NCBI GenBank assembly: GCA_003439945.1
Contig: QVRM01002171.1
Location: 1 to 64,000 of the forward strand
Length of the DNA stretch: 64,000 nt
Reading direction: 5' to 3'
From: Dermanyssus gallinae
Lineage: Eukaryota > Arthropoda > Arachnida > Mesostigmata > Dermanyssidae
The notes under the pieces were generated by a model, which was not told the origin of the DNA, searched no databases, and saw only the letters and a list, made by a program, of their open reading frames with translations. The position numbers and the translations under genes were made by a program. Numbering within the stretch: position 1 is the stretch's first letter; every line of letters begins with the position of its first letter. Positions 24,132-36,696 of this stretch are shown here, in pieces.

Positions 24132-25194
24132 AAGAGCATCTGCAATGTTGCAGATTACAATTCACTCAAAGTGCCTAAAAGACGGACCTAAAGGACCATT
24201 TAAAACCCAAGTTTCATCTATGGGGAGAAGATACAAATCCATAAAGGGCGAGCGAAAGCGAGAGAGCTTATGATATTTTTGCTGAGCTAGGAGAAAAAAC
24301 GGCGCATGTTCAATTCATGGCATTGGTGGCCGGCCGGGCGACGTAAAAGCCTGAGCCGAATGACCCGTATGGTGTTATAACGCAAGGCAAAGGGAGAAAA
24401 AAAACGGAAGAAAGATATAAGGCGAAGTGAAGCAAGTGCGACGAATAGGCATTCAGAGAGAGAGAGAGAGAGACGCAATATGATGAAGATGGGCTTAGAT
24501 AAAACGCGCTCACAGACTCAAGGAAGGGGGCAACGTCAAGTCGCGACACTTCGAAGGACGGATCGGACATCGTGGTGGAGCCTCCCGAGTCTCGCTGTGT
24601 GGGGACATACTTTGGCTTGAGGGCGACAAGCTGCAGCGGTGCTGCAGAACGCTGCTGCATAAAGCAGCTGTTCACTGCGGGTGCTGTTTTTCTTCTTCTT
24701 TTTCTTCGTCGTCGTCGTCTTCAGTCGGCGCCTAGTAATGATCATGACGCCTCCCCTTCGAGAAGGGCAGCTTCAGGTCCAGCCGTTCATACGAGAAAGC
24801 AGACAGCCGCATCGACGTGATGAAGTTGGCTCGCAAACCCCATCGGCAGCCAGCAGTGACATCAGTGACAACGACAACGACAACAACGACGACCGTGAAC
24901 AGGGGGGGCATCAATCTTCGCCTAAAAATGCCTTTTGGTCGCTCTCCTTCTTGCGTTCTTCCTCGCGCGCGCTCTCTCTCTCATTCTGTATTTATGTTCT
25001 TTTTCCCTCTTTTTCCCCTTTGTGTGGCCCCTCTCAGTGCCCTATTGTCAGAATTTTGTGCCTGCAACTTTTTTGAGTGCTGCCTGCCGTACGCGGCTAT
25101 TCAGCTCTCGGCTAAAGAAGCTCATCGTTAAAGCGGACCTTACATCAGTGAATGAGTTTCTTGCCCTCGTCAAACACGCTCAATTGGCTTCGTA
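24130..25194. other. unassigned, compositionally distinct region with trinucleotide runs
   Basis: This stretch is richer in G/C and in simple runs than its surroundings: GA at about 24457-24473, a TTC/CGT run at about 24690-24722 and an ACA/ACG run at about 24861-24893. A plus-strand frame of 131 codons (24681-25076) includes an acidic Asp/Asn-rich stretch around DISDNDNDNNDD, encoded by the ACA/ACG run. It could be part of an exon or a 5' untranslated region, but I see no recognisable domain or clear splice context, so I do not call a gene. Confidence 0.4.
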
Positions 25195-25230
25195 CATATA
25201 GATAGATATACATATATATATATAATATAT

Positions 25231-25320
<90 letters not shown>
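25195..25320. repeat. (TA)n microsatellite, long
   Basis: About 125 bp of TA with several phase slips (ATAATA), among the longest in the window. Confidence 0.95.
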
Positions 25321-25323
<3 letters not shown>

Positions 25324-28300
25324 TGTCTGTCTGGTTCGAATCTGGCAACGAGTAAGTTAACCGGACTAATAAAATCAACCGGAACAACTAGAGGGAGATG
25401 GTTCGCGTTGTTGTTGTTGCTAGCTGTAGCTGCAAATTGAGAAATCTTTGATAGTGCAGTGCGAACTCTGCAAATCGTTGGCTGGCCCGCAGTCTAGTAC
25501 CACAGCAAAGTCTACGTCTGTCTAATATCGAAACGTCCCACCTACAGTGATTTCAGTGGAACAGATTCGGCACACTCCGCGACGTCTGAGCCAGCAGCCG
25601 TTGGAGTCGATATCATTGTTGTTCGGCATTGGCCGCATTAAAAACTTTGGCAAACTGAACCGCCAGCTCTGCGTGAGTCTGCCATGCGGAAATGGCCCAC
25701 AACAAGGGCGCGTCATGGCGCAGACTGTTGACGAAATATTTAGCCTCGAGCTATTCTCGGGCAAACCGGCGGCAAATACTTAACGCAGCCCGGCAAAGTG
25801 ACGAAAGAGTCTAGCCCTGCCGAGCTTTGGGAAATTCTTGCCGCATTGTTTAGTGCTGTTGCCAGGTCACAGTCGTAGAACGCCGCGGGCGGTGCAGTAG
25901 TCGCGTAAATTGTGCCGAGTCGGTACAGAGACGCCCCGAGAATTGCGATCATTCTTTAAATGTGCACAATAAAGTTAAGCTTATAGATATAAGTGCTGAA
26001 CAATGCGCTAGCTAGGAAAATCCCCACAAGGTTTTATGACGGCCGTACCTCACCTTTAAGCTAGATGCGTTACGCGTTTCCGATTGACGCGTTGTCGATG
26101 CCAATTGATAACCGTAGCATTGATCGTCCCAAAAGGAATCGTGCGTAGTTTCGTATTCGTTAGTTTTGGGAATGGGCCGAGAAATGCCAAAAAAACCTAG
26201 CTTAATTGATGATATCTTAGATTAACCGCTCGTAGAGGACCTGGTGGTCGTTTGAAACATTCAGGCTGAACCTTCGAGACCAAAGGCAAACGTAATCAAT
26301 CGCAGCTTCCACCGCGCACCGGCAATGCCAGGCGAATGCAAATGAAAATGACCGCAGCAGATGGCTTGCCACTTCTGTACCAGAGAAAAAACTACCATGG
26401 CTCGGACGATGGCTTAACAGCAGCCAAATGGAGTTTTTTTCTAGCACAGGTAGCTCGTTGACATTGATGTTAAACCACCAGGATTTTAACTATGTAACTC
26501 ATGTATGTATCCATACATGGTACCGTTTTAATAAATCATGATGTAAACTAATATGCGTTACTGCTCTCTAACAGCAGACTGGCATAATCGATATTCGCAT
26601 AATTGCCTAGGACTGGACTGATTTCACTGCCTGAAGCTGTCGCTTTGTCTTAGTGCATCTCTGTCGCACGTTTATAGAGCGTTTGGATATTATAAATAGA
26701 GTTTAGTGACATGTGGCTTTTCGCTTGATTTGCGTAGAAACAGAAACGTCGCAACAAGCTTACGAAACAATAAGTTGTTTTCGCTTTTCGAAAGAAGCTA
26801 GAAACGTATTTGAAAGAATCCAGCGCTAGATGCACAATTGCAAAACATGTTTGCAAACCCAAACAGCAAACATAGGATCGAGCTCATCTTCACGTGTTGC
26901 TTAAAAATGCAAACCGCTCTTTCATGATTCGTATACGCACATATTTGGCAGCATCCACGCAGCCTGTCCTACACTGTAGCGACGCGAGATTCATACAGCT
27001 GAATGTCAACGCCAGTTTCGGTTCAGTTAAAACTGTTATTCGTATACTTGTAAGCCCAAAAACAAATTATGCACATTTAGCTTTAAATGCACCGTTTAGC
27101 GTTAATTTAACAATAAACAAATTGCTTCCAATGTTAAATACAAATAATCTATAGTTCGGTTAGATTCATATGTGCATATTGAGGCAGACTGGAAAGGGTT
27201 TTGTTTAAACTAAAGCGTTGCATAACAGGCATAGCTACGTCCACATAGCTCGTATAAAGCTAACTCAATGGGCTCTTTTCGTAGGGTACGACAAAAATGT
27301 CCTAATGCTGTTCAATTCAATTAGCCTCGCATTGACTTCAGGACATACCCACGCGCGCGTTGCCAAAAACGCTACGACACATGATTGGCGTATCCATCCG
27401 GATATTCGCTGGGGGCACGGCAACGGCAGAAATAGCCCACAAACGAGCAAGCGAAAACTGCAGAAAATGTTACAAACAAGGTAAGATCAATAGACGACTC
27501 GAGTATTGCAACCTCGGGCAATAACCTAATTCGGTTCAGATGTACGCGTAGGTGCATGTTCTGCACCGCCTGAAACAACTCAGTATACGTAAACCCTAAG
27601 GGCGGCTTTGCCGCAACGGAAAGTACGCAGAAAGCTGAACAACTAGCGATGAAGAAAACCCCCACTTTAAGGACCCTCGTGCCCAGCTCCTGACCTCTCG
27701 ACGGAAACACATAGTGACGTGAGAAGTGATGTCAACGTAACCCCAAAAAAAATGTCCTTGCTGCGTAAAGCGATTGTGGCGGAACAAATGCAGTAAAATG
27801 CTTATCTGCGACTATCTGCACACGTTGACAAGAGTTTACACATGTATAAGAATATACAAACACATACGATCTAGAATAGACGTTTGGTCTTGCTAAACAA
27901 ACATAACGAAAATAGATCGTCGTCGGACAATATTCTCAGAACGGAGTGAGTAGTACGTCTGCAAGCTTTGCGGAACATATTAGAAAAGACTAGACGACGC
28001 CTTGTTTAAACAAGACATAAGGTAAAAGAAGGCTGGAGTGCAGGAAAGCCGTCTTCTGATGCGATTATCTGGCTACACACCAAGCAAACATGTTATTGAT
28101 TATTTCAATTCTTGTAGCGCACTTTAATATACGCATTACTTGACTCTTGCGATTATTCGTTTACGCATGAAAAAAAAATCCATTTTAGGCTTACAAGCTG
28201 CGGTGTCCCATGCGTCCCTGTTCCTAAATAACGACGGAAAGCTAAAAACATTGTCTCGATGTCACATCTTCTGCAGAGCATTTCAGAAATCTTCTCTGAT

Positions 28301-31300
28301 CACCCCCATTCATATGTGTCCGCAAAAGTATGTTCTTCAGAGAGGCGAGCAATATAGCTCTTTAGATGACACAACTAAGTTAGATCCTTAATGATGCAAC
28401 AGGAACGCATGTTTACAAGTACGGATGTAGATTTAACTAAATCTCTAATATGAGCAGTGAGCGTAAGGTTAGTCGCCATTAAGACGCACATACGCACACG
28501 AAATCTAGCGCACATAGTCCAGCAACATAACTTATAGTCCAGATCGAGAGAAGCGTGTCTTAAGAGCGAGACATTTCGAAACAAAAAGTTCCATCCCATT
28601 GTCGCTGCATCCTCAGCTGATGCCGCCGATAGCGGACTGCAGCACGGTATGCGCTAAGGAAGTGTCCAAGCGAATGTTTTCAGATCGTTAACGTAAAAGA
28701 AATTTAAAACTCCACGGAATATAAGTCTTAGAGCGGTAAACCAAATATTGTGTATAGAAGTGGAGAGATGCACCTTCCTTGTAGGGCGCTAGACTTGATG
28801 TACGAAGCCCAATCGTTTCTCATTTCTAGCAGCTGCTGTATGGTCGGCTAAAGCTTAGGTTTACCGGCTCCGCTAAAAAATAACTTTTTTTTAACAACGT
28901 ATTGAAGGAATACCATCAAGTGTGTGATTTCATCTGGGTTTCCGGCACAAGAATGGTGTGCAAATATCACATTTATTAGACTAGATAGGTGAGTTGCGGT
29001 AGATTTTAGGATTTTAGGACGTCGACTTGAATGAGGCAGTGGTTTTAAAACTGGGATACAGAAGAAGATGAGAAATTGCATGCCAGTTTGTTACCCTTCT
29101 CTTTATTAGTCGACGTCAAGTGCGAGATTAATTCCTGTGCTGGTGGAGACTGGATGCTGATAAACCGCGAGTTGATGTAGCGGAAGCAGGAACAGGCTGT
29201 ATTTGACGTTTATGCTTATCTCGGTCACAATGTTATTTGAGTGATCTCTCTCTCTTTATATATATATTGCGCGTGCGACTTTTGATTATTTCTACATCTA
29301 CAAATATTACTTCTTTGTGAGACTTCCCTGCCCAAGTTATATCAGCAATCTTAGGGTAACTCTTACTAACTGGGCTAACATCGGTAAATTGAAGGGTTGC
29401 CTTTATTCCCCAGATCTTCGTTACTCCGTGAAAAGGACTAGACGGGTTCCGTATGAGTTCTGAAACCGACAAAGCTGTTTAAAGGCACTTTCCTGTTCGA
29501 AACGTAGCTGAGTGGAATTACTTTTAGGCACTGGAGGTAACTTCTCTATACATTGAGTAAGGCCACTAAATTAGAGCTTTGGGCCGCATGTGTTTAACTG
29601 CCTATCCACTACCACTAAGGGCCGCTTTTATTTTAAAATTTTAGTCGACCCGTGATGGAACGTGTAGTTTCTGTGACTATCTAATAGGGAAGAGCGTTTC
29701 GGTAGGAGGGAGCAGGCTTGCCCAACAGCCAACTCAGGGCAGATAGTTTTCGAGTATTTTAGTGCGGAATGTACATGACATACTAGAGGTGTCGTTAAAT
29801 TTTAACATTTTAAAACGAATCAAATGATTCACCTGATTTTTTTTACCTATAGCTCTATTGAGTTCCGGATAATGCAGTCCCCATTCGCCCATAGTTTATC
29901 AGCTGAAAGAAGAAGGCGTTCTCTTTTCAACGACGTCACTTAAAGTATTATGAACTGAGAAAAAACATACATTTTAAAGAAGGGACGCAGCGAAGTGCAT
30001 CACTTCTTCGACTCACGAGTGACAAAGGCTTCGGCAAAAAAAGAATCAACGAACGATCGAGCGTTGCGCAGAAGCCCGGAAGAAGCAGAGGAGATTATTT
30101 TGATGATTAAATAAGCCCGCCTGGGTAGATTATTGTCAAGGCTGACAAAAGGCTGAAGTTCCTTACGCGCTCAACATATATATATATATATCTGTTTGAG
30201 CTTATAGGCCTGCTCTCTTTTTCGATGCCTTTACGTTAGGGCGCTTTTTGCTAATATGTTAGCTACGGTTAGTGATAGGGCTCTCTGATTATAGCATACT
30301 ACAAAGTTTTGCCTGGCTCTGCTATGCCGGCAGCCTGGTTAGGCCGCAGACGAGCAGGCAGCTTACGGTTGCAAGTTCAGCTAAGCTTATTTATCGGGTT
30401 ACGTGGCCGTTATCGGTGTGATATCGTGCAAAACCTTGAAGTTATCGAGCCGTGCTCCGTTGTTTTTTTTGTTGCTGGCGGGGACAAGCAAACAGTGCAA
30501 CTTATCCGCTCGCACTTCTCCTCTGTGGCCGATAACGCCAGCACCGCATTGCGTTGAGTGGCACATTGCTCGCCTCCGCACGGGCTAGGTACGAACGGGA
30601 CACCATTGTGGCTTGCCGGAGCCTCAACTTTCGATATAATTGTGACTACCAACCACATGGTTATCTCAGAGTTAGTTAACGTAGTTGCGTTCGGACGTGC
30701 CGGTTGTGCCCACCCAGCGGTAGCACACTATCCATTGTTTTGCTTTCTATGCCTCGGAACTCCGTTGAGAATTGACCTGATGACTGCTTGACTAAGGCTG
30801 AACGACTGGGAATCCGACCGGTGGATCCGGCCGTCAAGTGAAATCAGATCATCAACCGAACCCCAATATTATTAAATATTTGCCACGATATGCCGCTTCA
30901 AGTTTATGTGGAAATTGATGCAGGCTAAACCATTTTTTATTTTGCTATTTTCATGTATAGCTATTCTGCTTGCTATTGTTATATGTTATACCGGGAGCTT
31001 TTCTAGGAACTATTTGTAGATGCTTGTTGTGGCTTTAAAAGGCAGTCGTTGCTCCGAATGTGGTTGCCTTATGAGTCGGTAATCAAAATTAAACGCGACC
31101 ACTAACGGCCAAGCGCTGCTTTGAAATAGCTGCACGTTTTGCAGCACTGTCTTTCACGCGTTTTCTTACACTATTGTACAATAACTCGAAAGAGGTTTTA
31201 CAAGTTTCCCGTACGCATGTGTTATCGCACGGGCAGAAACTTTAGCTGCAAGTTGCTGAGCACTCAGCGGAACTCGCATACACGATTTAGAAGCTCTAGG

Positions 31301-33125
31301 GTTCGCTAGAAAAGGCCGCTTTACGTCTTCCTGAAGCGGGACATTAAGTTCCAAGCATGACTTAACTACAACTGGTGGTAGATTGTTAAATTTTATGTCG
31401 TCAAGACTTATGGTAATTTGAAGATGCGCGGATTTTAAAAACATAAAATTTGGACACAGCTAAGCTCAGACAACGCAAATAAAATGATGTCTGCAATCTG
31501 TGCAACCTCTTGTTACCTGCCATTATCGTTACTTAGTGAATTCTTTACGACATCAATTTAGCAAAGTTGGGTCAAGAATGGTCCTACAACCAAGCTATAT
31601 AGCTCAGTCGAGCACACAATACGAATGTCATGCTGCAAATCTGCGTGATGCAAATACTATAGATAAAAGTGTAAATTAAGTGTTGTATAAAATGAAACAG
31701 TACCAGGTAACTTACACTGAGCAACAAATATATCTATATGATAATTAGATTAGGCAAAAAATATACTCTGAGTATTCCCTGAAAGCATTTAAGTGAAGCA
31801 CCAAAATCCTAGTGCGTTTTACGCTATAGATTTAATCATATGATTTTAAACAATATACACATGAAATATTTACCAGAACTATTTCAATTTAGTGGAGTAA
31901 GCAGGCCCTAGAGTTTACTCGAAGTAAGTTTGTCCTTGCAGTCTTCATTATTTTTAATAAATATACGGGTTAATTTGTGGCATATTCTCTGACATTATTA
32001 GAAATAGTAAATGTATCTTTTCTGCCCGCACATTATATGTTTCCCAATTTCATCGTTCGAAATTAATCGCTTTTAGTGGCAAAACCGATTCTCTAATGCG
32101 GATCAGGTTTCACTCTGAAACCCAGTAAGCTAAACCTTTTTAGTATGCAAGGAATTGCCTACAACGTTTCTGCATGAGATGTATGGGGTAAGCAAAACTA
32201 ACCTAACTAACTAAAAATCTTTCGTCCAGAGCAAAGTTCTTGAGCGGCGAAGAAGTTCTTCTGTGATACTGACGCAATACGCTTTCCAAGTTCCGAACAT
32301 TTGAATCCGAGACAGAGAAAAGTGTGTCTTAGTGGGTAGTTTGGTAAATCGACGTGGAAACCGCACACGGTTCAATGTTGGCCGCGGTAGACGTGCGTAA
32401 GGGTAATGCACATAAAGTTCCAAAAAAGTATTCACAGTCGGCCTCTAGCGTGTTGCGACATCTAAAACGTAGGAGAGGATTCATGACCTAGAGCTCCCAG
32501 CCCTTACCGGAACGGTTGAGTAGGAAATTGCAAAATCTGTAATAGTAATTATAGACAAAAGTAATAAAAAATGAAAAACTATCAATCAAATTAAATGTTC
32601 TCTCGTAAAATTATTTAAAAAGCTTTAACCAAAATAAATCATTCTCTCGTAAAATTATTTATATTTGCTTGCTAACACCTGAATGCAGCCACAATTATAA
32701 ACCTCGTTGGCATAGCCGCATATAAATCGTGCTCTAGTCTAAGGGATTGACCGTATTGAACATAAACCTAAGGCTAAACCTGGCCTTATTAGCTTTAAGT
32801 AATAGTAACCAAGGTGTTATTAATAAAGAATATTCTTATTACTCTTATTAGCTTTGAGCGAAGGATAGTTATGCAAGCGACGCCCTACCGCGCCAAACAG
32901 TAAATATTGATATGGTGAATATTGATAAAAGGTTAATATTGATTTCTGACAATATTCAGATTTAAAATTTCCTTTACCATAAAGTTGTTCAACAATACTT
33001 TTAGTAAGCACCTACAAACAAACAGTTATAACTGGTATTTTAACACAAACAGGCGGCATAGCTTAAACTCACCTCTGCTTACTAATAGCACCTGAGTTTA
33101 TGAGATTGCATATGAATTCGCAATC
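25321..33125. other. long unassigned stretch
   Basis: I recognise no gene, LINE motif, tRNA or SINE here. Frames reach 112 codons; one minus-strand frame at 27710-27372 has a hydrophobic segment near its start, but nothing supports it as a gene. Small features seen are TA at 30175-30191 and a 20-bp repeated motif ttctctcgtaaaattattta at about 32598 and 32642. Introns or old decayed repeats could be present undetected. Confidence 0.5.
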
Positions 33126-33190
33126 TATATATATATATAAATATATATATACACATATATATTAGATTACTAGTGCGGTCCTAGAAAGCC

Positions 33191-33232
<42 letters not shown>

Positions 33233-33262
33233 GGCATTTCTAGGATTGCACTAGTAATCTAA
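33126..33262. repeat. hairpin with about 33-bp arms and a (CA)n-(TA)n loop
   Basis: The left arm at 33162-33194 begins ttagattactagtgcggtc and pairs with the right arm at 33229-33262, which ends gcactagtaatctaa. There is one bulge and two mismatches. The loop is a CA run passing into TA. A further TA tract lies outside the left arm (33126-33161). The same layout, arms around a TA tract, recurs at 52.2 kb with unrelated arm sequence. Confidence 0.9.
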
Positions 33263-34022
33263 TAGAGAGACTAGCTGTTATGTCTGGAAAGCCACAGCTT
33301 GGTGACGTATTTAAAATCCTGAAAGCAGTAGTATGGACGAACAATATAAACGGCTTATCCTAGAGGCGCGATAGAAAGTGTGATCAACTTAATAATGTAA
33401 ACGCCGGTCACCGACCGATGTTCACCAGGTTGTCAAAAACAGAGTTTTGAAATTGTTTCAAGCATACTTCCAATGATACTCCGTGCGATGTAATTTGCAC
33501 GTGTACTCGTATAGGGTACAACACCTGTCCTTAAGTATAGTAACTTCGATTTGGCTGCCTAATGACAACACCACTCGTCCACCGCCCGGATAAATTCGCA
33601 GAGTGATTGAGAATTTCAATACGCATAATGCATGAAGATCTGACGGCCAATGTCCAATAACGTCATTATTATCATTATCCATTTAGTATGCTGTTTATAT
33701 TGTGACTACAGTTCATTTCCCTTTACTTCTTCTCTAAATTGGCCGGCTTGGCCGGCCACATCCGTACACTATAATAGGTTGCAGCATTCTTGAGTGAACG
33801 TCACTTCCAAGTAAGGATTGGCGATGTACTTGGTCTGAAATATCTTTGGTGCTTCAGATTTTGTTTTTTCTCAGTGCAGAGGCATTTTATTTGGCGGACA
33901 ATAACGTTATTTTGTCACGGTTACGTATATTTGCAAATAAATATCGTCATGAATACCTGATTTTCCCAGACGGTCTTGCCTCCATGTACTAACCTAATTC
34001 AGTGTCGTGTAGCTTTGATGAG
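33263..34022. other. unassigned DNA
   Basis: No gene or repeat recognised. Confidence 0.5.
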
Positions 34023-34262
34023 ATGTCGCGCCCGGTGGCGTGGCGTATTTGCCTGCTTCTCGCAACCGGAAGAGATACATTGGTGCGCGGATTCGAGCTC
34101 CACCGTTGCACATTTGTGGTTATGGGAGTCCGTCCACGAAGCAATGCGACATGCAGTCCCGTTGACGTTAACTCTTTGCAGAGGGTCAGCCCGAAAAAAA
34201 AGCTCTAACGAAGGTCGCATGTGGGGCTATGACCAGAGTGTCCTTCAATGATCATTGACCAG
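34023..34262 (+). mobile_element. tRNA-derived SINE, family 2, copy 1
   Basis: This is collinear with 60302-60540. The head begins cccggtggcgtggcg and includes a B-box-like ggattcgagctcc at about 34090-34102, fairly diverged from the pol III consensus. The shared body contains cgttgcacatttgt, cgaagcaatgcga, cgttgacgtta and gggtcagcccgaaaa. The tail region is diverged and no clear target-site duplication is visible. It is presumably an old insertion dependent on LINE-encoded enzymes. Confidence 0.78.
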
Positions 34263-36645
34263 ATCCATGTATGAGATCAGGATATCATCAGGATTGTGCA
34301 TCTATTGATAGAAGTAATAGGCGCGTAGGTTGCTGCCAATTGACTACACAGTACTACGCAAGACAAGGCAGATTACCATGACGAGCCGACCCTGGAGATA
34401 ATCGAATGCACAATGTATGCAGACTCCTCACAAGTAGCCCGAGAAGCAATCTACGATCAGACAAGGAAGTCATGCGTGAAACATTAAACTCAAGGGCCAG
34501 TTTATCTTCAAAGTTCAGTTTACCAGGACAAACGCTAACTATAATGAGTGCGCCATTACTTACCACTGGTTCATGGAATGTAAATCTTCAGAACATGGTC
34601 ATGCGACACTTACGCTTAAATAGGTTCTATGGGTTCTTAAGATAAGCTTCTCACGTATCCATTACCAAGCAGCACTTCTTTGCACGTTCATGTTCCGTAC
34701 ACCGACGTTTTACAATTCCGTATACAATATTTGAAGCAGATTAAATTAAGCGCTAACCTAAAAGTATCCATTTTCTATATGCATACAAAATTAGTGATTA
34801 GTAATAGGACTTAATCAAACGTTTATTCTCGGAGAGATGGAATCTTTAAATTTATTGGGTTTCATTTTTATTTAAGATGCGACTATGAATGACTTTGATG
34901 CCTAGCAAGTCGCAAAACTTCTTGAATCATTTCATTCTCTCCGGCTCAATTCTGCTTTTTCTGTTGATAGTTCTCAGTCGTATATCAATATTTTGCATTT
35001 TTGTTGAGACCTAAGGACTTGAATTGATGATTTATCTACCCTCGTTTGTGGTAAGGTACAGTTGCGATAATGTTAGATCATATAACGCTAAGCTTCTTTC
35101 GCCATAAAGACGCTTGTGGAATTGATCTATACTATAATAAAATATTGTTCGTAGAAGCTTATTGAAGTCTCAAAACACGTAGGGGGCTAAATGTATGTAG
35201 TGAGCAACGTAGTGAACCAAAAATCAGATCATGATATATTAAATGCGCACATCAGCAGGGTGAAAGCAGGAACATCATAATGGATTATGAGCTTTCCTCG
35301 GTAAATAAACAGTGGGCTTAATGTATCGTATACGAAATTTTACGTTCTTTTTTCCCGCTTCAATTCCCGCTTCGGATATATTCGCTTCGCTACTGACAAA
35401 GGCGTCAACTTCATGCATACATGCATAAAGTAGGTGTGGAGAAACAAGGCCGTAAATTACATGTGGCGTTTGGCCATTGTTTTGTTACTCAACTAGGAAA
35501 GGAACAAATGCGGCCATCGGCCGTTGCGGCGGCAGATATTACTGCAAGAGAAGTGGTTTAGCCGTCGCTCACCGCCTCCGCACGAGTGTCACAATGTAGG
35601 TAGGCAGCCTCTGAAGCTGGCCTGCCGTTTGCTGGCTCAGTGCTGCCAATTCGATTGACTTACGCACTAGACTAGTGAGGGATAGCCCCACCGAGAGTGG
35701 CTAGGCGTGACCGCAGCATACAGCATACAGCCAACGACTCCGCACCATGGGCTGTCGGTCGCCAACCACTAGCAATATGACGTCAGAGTGCAGAGCGGAG
35801 GATGTCGCACATAAATACTTGCAACAACCACCAATTGCACGTATTGAGGCGTATCACACTATTGAGAGGAACAGGCAGGAATGAATGGGTCGTCCCCCTG
35901 ACTGAGGACACTGCAAGGAAGCCAAACCAAGTTGAGTGGCGTTAGCAACTATGGCGCGACCTCACGCAGTCACCCGGTCAATGCAGCGTCGAATCTCGAA
36001 TACCCCGACACTTTCCCTTAGCGTTGCAATGTGCATTTGAGAGAGCCCTATTTAGGTGTGTCCGCCGTTGAAGACGTCTAATGCCTTCAACGCCTTCAAC
36101 TCTTTTTCAACTAACGAACTAGCTGGCGACAGATCTCTCGGGTGGTTGATCATGTGCTATTCGAGTTGCCTCGACTGCCTTAACCTCGACTACAAGCGAC
36201 TGCTGCGATTCTTCTGCACTCTTGCTTCGACATTTCAAGTGGACGAGTGTCTCAAGAGACTTAGGCCGCCGCATACTGTAGGCTCACACTTGGCGCTGCC
36301 TGTCGGGTCGGTGATTTTGCACTGACTTTCTCTATTCGTTTATTTGGTCCTAAACATAGCCCATAAAGTGTCCGTCAATCGCACACTAGAGGCGATTAAG
36401 TTTTGCCGTTCAGAGGTGTTTCAAGTGGTAGGCTTTTTTGTCGGAGCTGTTGTACGGGCTCTTCCTGTCAACAAGACGATGACGACGACGACGATGACAG
36501 GCGAAATACGACAGAAACGACGTTTACGCAACTGGGTGCTGTGGCTGTGCATAGAAAAGTAGTGTGCATAAGGCAATTTCCACAGTCCCTGCAGTTTTAG
36601 GTGTAGCAGTCCAAGGCGTGCGAACGACTAAGACAACAAAAAGAC
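34263..36645. other. unassigned DNA
   Basis: No gene recognised. A short CGA/GAC trinucleotide run lies at 36473-36500. Confidence 0.5.
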
Positions 36646-36696
36646 ATTATTAAAGCAGATGAGCAATAGCCGTCTATTGCTCGTCTGCTTTATAAT
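36646..36696. repeat. tight hairpin with about 23-bp arms
   Basis: The left arm 36646-36669 (core aaagcagatgagcaatag) and the right arm 36674-36696 (core ctattgctcgtctgcttt) pair with one mismatch and one bulge around the 4-nt loop ccgt. The loop is shorter than usual for a microRNA precursor, so I regard it as a small palindrome or the remnant of an inverted-repeat element. Confidence 0.88.

Noticed and set aside
25328..25350. ggttcgaatctggc next to a TA tract, resembling a tRNA B box
   Set aside because: The upstream DNA is pure TA, with no A box, acceptor pairing or anticodon arm, so no tRNA or SINE head can be drawn.
33126..33262. CRISPR-like array
   Set aside because: The repeats are inverted, not direct with regular spacers, and the sequence context is eukaryotic. 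No CRISPR array is present in the window.
36646..36696. MicroRNA precursor
   Set aside because: The 4-nt loop and lack of flanking lower-stem pairing do not fit a typical animal precursor, and similar palindromes occur elsewhere in the window as repeat debris.
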